Of a stretch of 64,000 nucleotides of DNA, positions 62,101-64,000 are shown one piece after another. The notes under the pieces were generated by a model, which was not told where the DNA came from, searched no databases, and saw nothing but the letters and a program-made list of their open reading frames with translations. The DNA is from Nematostella vectensis. Its lineage: Eukaryota; Cnidaria; Anthozoa; Actiniaria; Edwardsiidae. Each line of letters starts with the position of its first letter. The stretch's first letter is position 1. The stretch covers positions 14,653,474-14,717,473 of the forward strand of contig NC_064038.1 of the NCBI RefSeq assembly GCF_932526225.1, read 5' to 3'. Made by a program: the position numbers and the translations under genes.

Positions 62101-63437
62101 GCAGTACCTGCTTGATGTAGGGGCTATCGCTATTCCCGTAGAGAGCGTCAAATTATAGACGATGAGGTGGATAAACTTAAGGAGGCGTTCCCAATAGTTT
62201 TGGCTAAGAAGAAAGATGGGTCACCACGTCAGTATGTGGACTTTTATCAACTGACAAATTTGACAGTTAAATGTGCTCAACACCTCCCAGTGTTTGAGGA
62301 AGTACTCCAGTCTCTTGAAGGTGTTAAGTATTTTTCTACTCTAGATTTGAGAAGTGGTCTCTATCAAATTCCCTTGAACGAGAATGACTGTGAGAAGACG
62401 GCATTCACGACTGGTCAACGCCTGATGCAGATTATCCTCCTCCCTATGGGATTGTGCAATAGCCCAGCCTCCTTTCAGCGTATGATGACTCTTTCGCGAG
62501 CTCCAATGGTAGGTGTTGAATGTTGTGCCTTATCGACGATATTATAACCTGGGGCTCCACCTTTGAGGAGGCGTTAGAGCGACTAATTAAGATCATCAAG
62601 TTGAAGATGCGTAATTTGAAGATTCACCCTAAGAAATGTGAGGTCCTTAAGAAAGTCGTGGAATGGTTGGGTCACTATATTTCACAGCAAGGTATCAGAC
62701 CATCAGAAAATAAAATGCATGCAAGCAATTCATGATTATCCAAAGCCCCAAATCGAAGAAAGATTTCATAGCCTACCTAGGCCTAATCAACTATTATCGC
62801 AGATTCACACCCAACATAGCAGAGGTAGCACAACCACTTTGGGACGTGATGCTAAGTTCAAATGGCAAGACATTAATGATGAAGCGTTTTCGCAGACCAA
62901 AAATCTGCTTACGAGTCCCACCCTCGCTCGCGTTGCCAGATTTCAAGCGCCCATTTATTATTGACTCAGATGAATCAGCCACTGGTTGGGGCTATCTTGT
63001 CTCTGATTGATGACAAGGGACATTAACGAGTTGTAGAGTATGCGAGTTTTTAGGAAGAGCAGAAGTACGGAATCACGGATAGAGAAGCTTTGGCTATGGA
63101 TTTTGCTGCTCGTAAGTTTAGGCTATATATTTGTGGACAGCATGTCACATTTCGCGTAGATCATGATCCCCTGGCTCAACTTAAGAAAATGCCAAACCCA
63201 ACTCATCGCAGAGCTAGATGGCTGGACAAATTAGAAACACTTGATTATGAGATATCATACAGAACAGGGAAACATCATTTAAATGCATATGCATTATCAA
63301 GAGCATTTAATCAGGAGGATGCTTCAGCCATAGATTTGGATGATGAAATTAACATAAGACAGCGGCAAGAGGAGGAACCCAAACTGAAAGAAATTATCGG
63401 AAGAACATTGTCAGGTAAGCGTTTAACCAAAGAGGAC
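62100..63437 (+). pseudogene. Ty3/gypsy-type pol: reverse transcriptase and RNase H, broken
   Basis: Plus-strand pieces in shifting frames. Reverse transcriptase: FSTLDLRSGLYQIPLNENDC, then PMGLCNSPASFQRMM (fingers/palm), and LIDDIITWGSTFEEAL holding the D-D catalytic pair. Connection: FIAYLGLINYYRRFTPNIAE and FIIDSDESATGWG. RNase H: ALAMDFAARKFRLYICGQHV, then VDHDPLAQLKK, ending YRTGKHHLNAYALSRAF. Frameshifts at about 62515, 62720 and 63010 and a stop end it. No integrase or second LTR follows, so it is truncated as well as inactivated. Confidence 0.9.
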
Positions 63438-63558
63438 TGAAGACTATCAGCGCGAGCGAAAACAAAATCATTGAACACAACGTGTATTGGAAGCTCGGTT
63501 TTGTATTTTTTTATACATTACACTTACATATACACTACTTAAATTGCTTATCCGGATA

Positions 63559-64000
63559 ATTCTTTATTTGGAAATTAGAGTAAGCAAGTATTTACGCTTT
63601 ACTTTAGCAGCAGTTTCCTCTTCATCTTTAAATTTGGCATAATGAAAGTATCCAATAACTTCAAGAGCTTTTCTATCTAATTTTTGTCTAAAGATCTATT
63701 ATTCACCTAACAACATAAAGAAGTTAATGTCAATAAAACTGTCATCTTCTGAAAAATACCCATATAGCACCACAAATAATTTTTGATGACAATAATGTCA
63801 TCAAAAATTATTTGTTGCGCTATTTTCCTATTCCACCACATCACAATCTGACTCCAATAATGCTTTGATGCAGGGCAAGATACTAATAAATACGGCAAGA
63901 TTTCGGCTTCTCCACAATAAGAACAATTTGGTGCTTCAACTAATTTCATATCATGGAGCCCGTTGCCATGTGGCAGGATGTTTTGGATTATTTTATATTG
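63559..64000 (-). pseudogene. LINE ORF2 C-terminal end (zf-RVT), frameshifted
   Basis: Minus strand, entering from the right edge: IIQNILPHGNGLHDMKLVEA, then CSYCGEAEILPYLLVSCPAS and KHYWSQIVMWWN. C-x-Y-C-G-E-x-E...L-x-x-x-C-P...F/Y-W is the zinc-binding zf-RVT end of LINE polymerases. After IIFDDI the frame changes; the true continuation SEDDSFIDINFFMLLGE lies in another frame from about 63755 and runs on, after two stops, as IFRQKLDRKALEVIGYFHYA and KFKDEEETAAKVKRKYLL. The frame break coincides with a 20-bp inverted duplication. Confidence 0.85.
63772..63815. repeat. Perfect 20-bp inverted repeat (hairpin) inside the LINE
   Basis: Arm 'acaaataatttttgatgaca', 4-base loop 'ataa', arm 'tgtcatcaaaaattatttgt'. 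Confidence 0.97.

Noticed and set aside
61135-63440. Intact endogenous retrovirus
   Set aside because: Domain order and motifs are those of a Ty3/gypsy-type retrotransposon; no envelope, no integrase, no second LTR, several frame breaks.

Overview
The window is eukaryotic nuclear DNA from an invertebrate animal, most likely an anthozoan cnidarian (coral or sea anemone). This rests on small GT-AG exons in long AT-rich introns, mosaic extracellular proteins (MAM, LDL-receptor class A, C-type lectin, fucolectin-like and PA14-like domains), Penelope-like elements, a hAT element, LINE and Ty3-type fragments, and many MITEs. The taxonomic call is an inference; no single sequence fixes the species. 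|| Layout. (1) About 1.4-14.6 kb, minus strand: exons of a MAM/LDLa mosaic protein, in transcription order 14.5, 13.5(?), 13.0 (MAM end), 8.2 (two LDLa), 7.0 (LDLa), 5.3, 5.0 and 4.7 (one whole MAM), 3.9 (MAM middle), 1.5 (MAM end). Its introns hold a decayed LINE, a fold-back MITE, a 37-bp minisatellite (9.2-10.3 kb) and a RecQ-like helicase remnant. (2) 14.6-43 kb: repeat-rich and gene-poor. Main items are a Penelope-like element (21.4-27.1 kb) split by a 4.6-kb element with exactly 558-bp terminal inverted repeats that carries gene-like fragments, two 183-bp sister MITEs (30.3 and 31.6 kb), a roughly 2-kb strand-asymmetric G-rich block (32.9-34.9 kb), and a broken hAT element (38702-42444) with 16-bp TIRs and an exact 5-bp target duplication. 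(3) 45.8-60.6 kb, minus strand: more mosaic extracellular exons (MAM end, an unrecognised domain, C-type lectin, fucolectin-like, an unrecognised exon, PA14-like). They may belong to the same very long gene as region 1 or to a second gene. (4) 47281-54248, plus strand, nested between the region-3 exons: a five-exon gene for a large uncharacterised protein of about 1,250 residues. It resembles an expanded invertebrate family and shows motifs I read as a possible DDE-type RNase H core. It carries three reading-frame lesions, and its first intron holds a rearranged Penelope-like element between two (TA)n arrays. (5) 61.1-63.4 kb: a truncated Ty3/gypsy-type LTR retrotransposon. 63.56-64.0 kb: the 3' end of a LINE with a 20-bp perfect inverted duplication exactly at a frameshift. 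|| How it fits together. The host genes visible are extracellular mosaic protein(s) on the minus strand, suggesting adhesion, matrix or immune-recognition roles. Nearly everything else is mobile DNA, often nested, and expanded simple repeats ((CTGT)n, (ACCAGG)n, (TA)n). The best candidate for an undescribed system is the plus-strand uncharacterised gene at 47-54 kb. The 558-bp-TIR element with captured coding pieces and the hairpin-bearing minisatellite come next.
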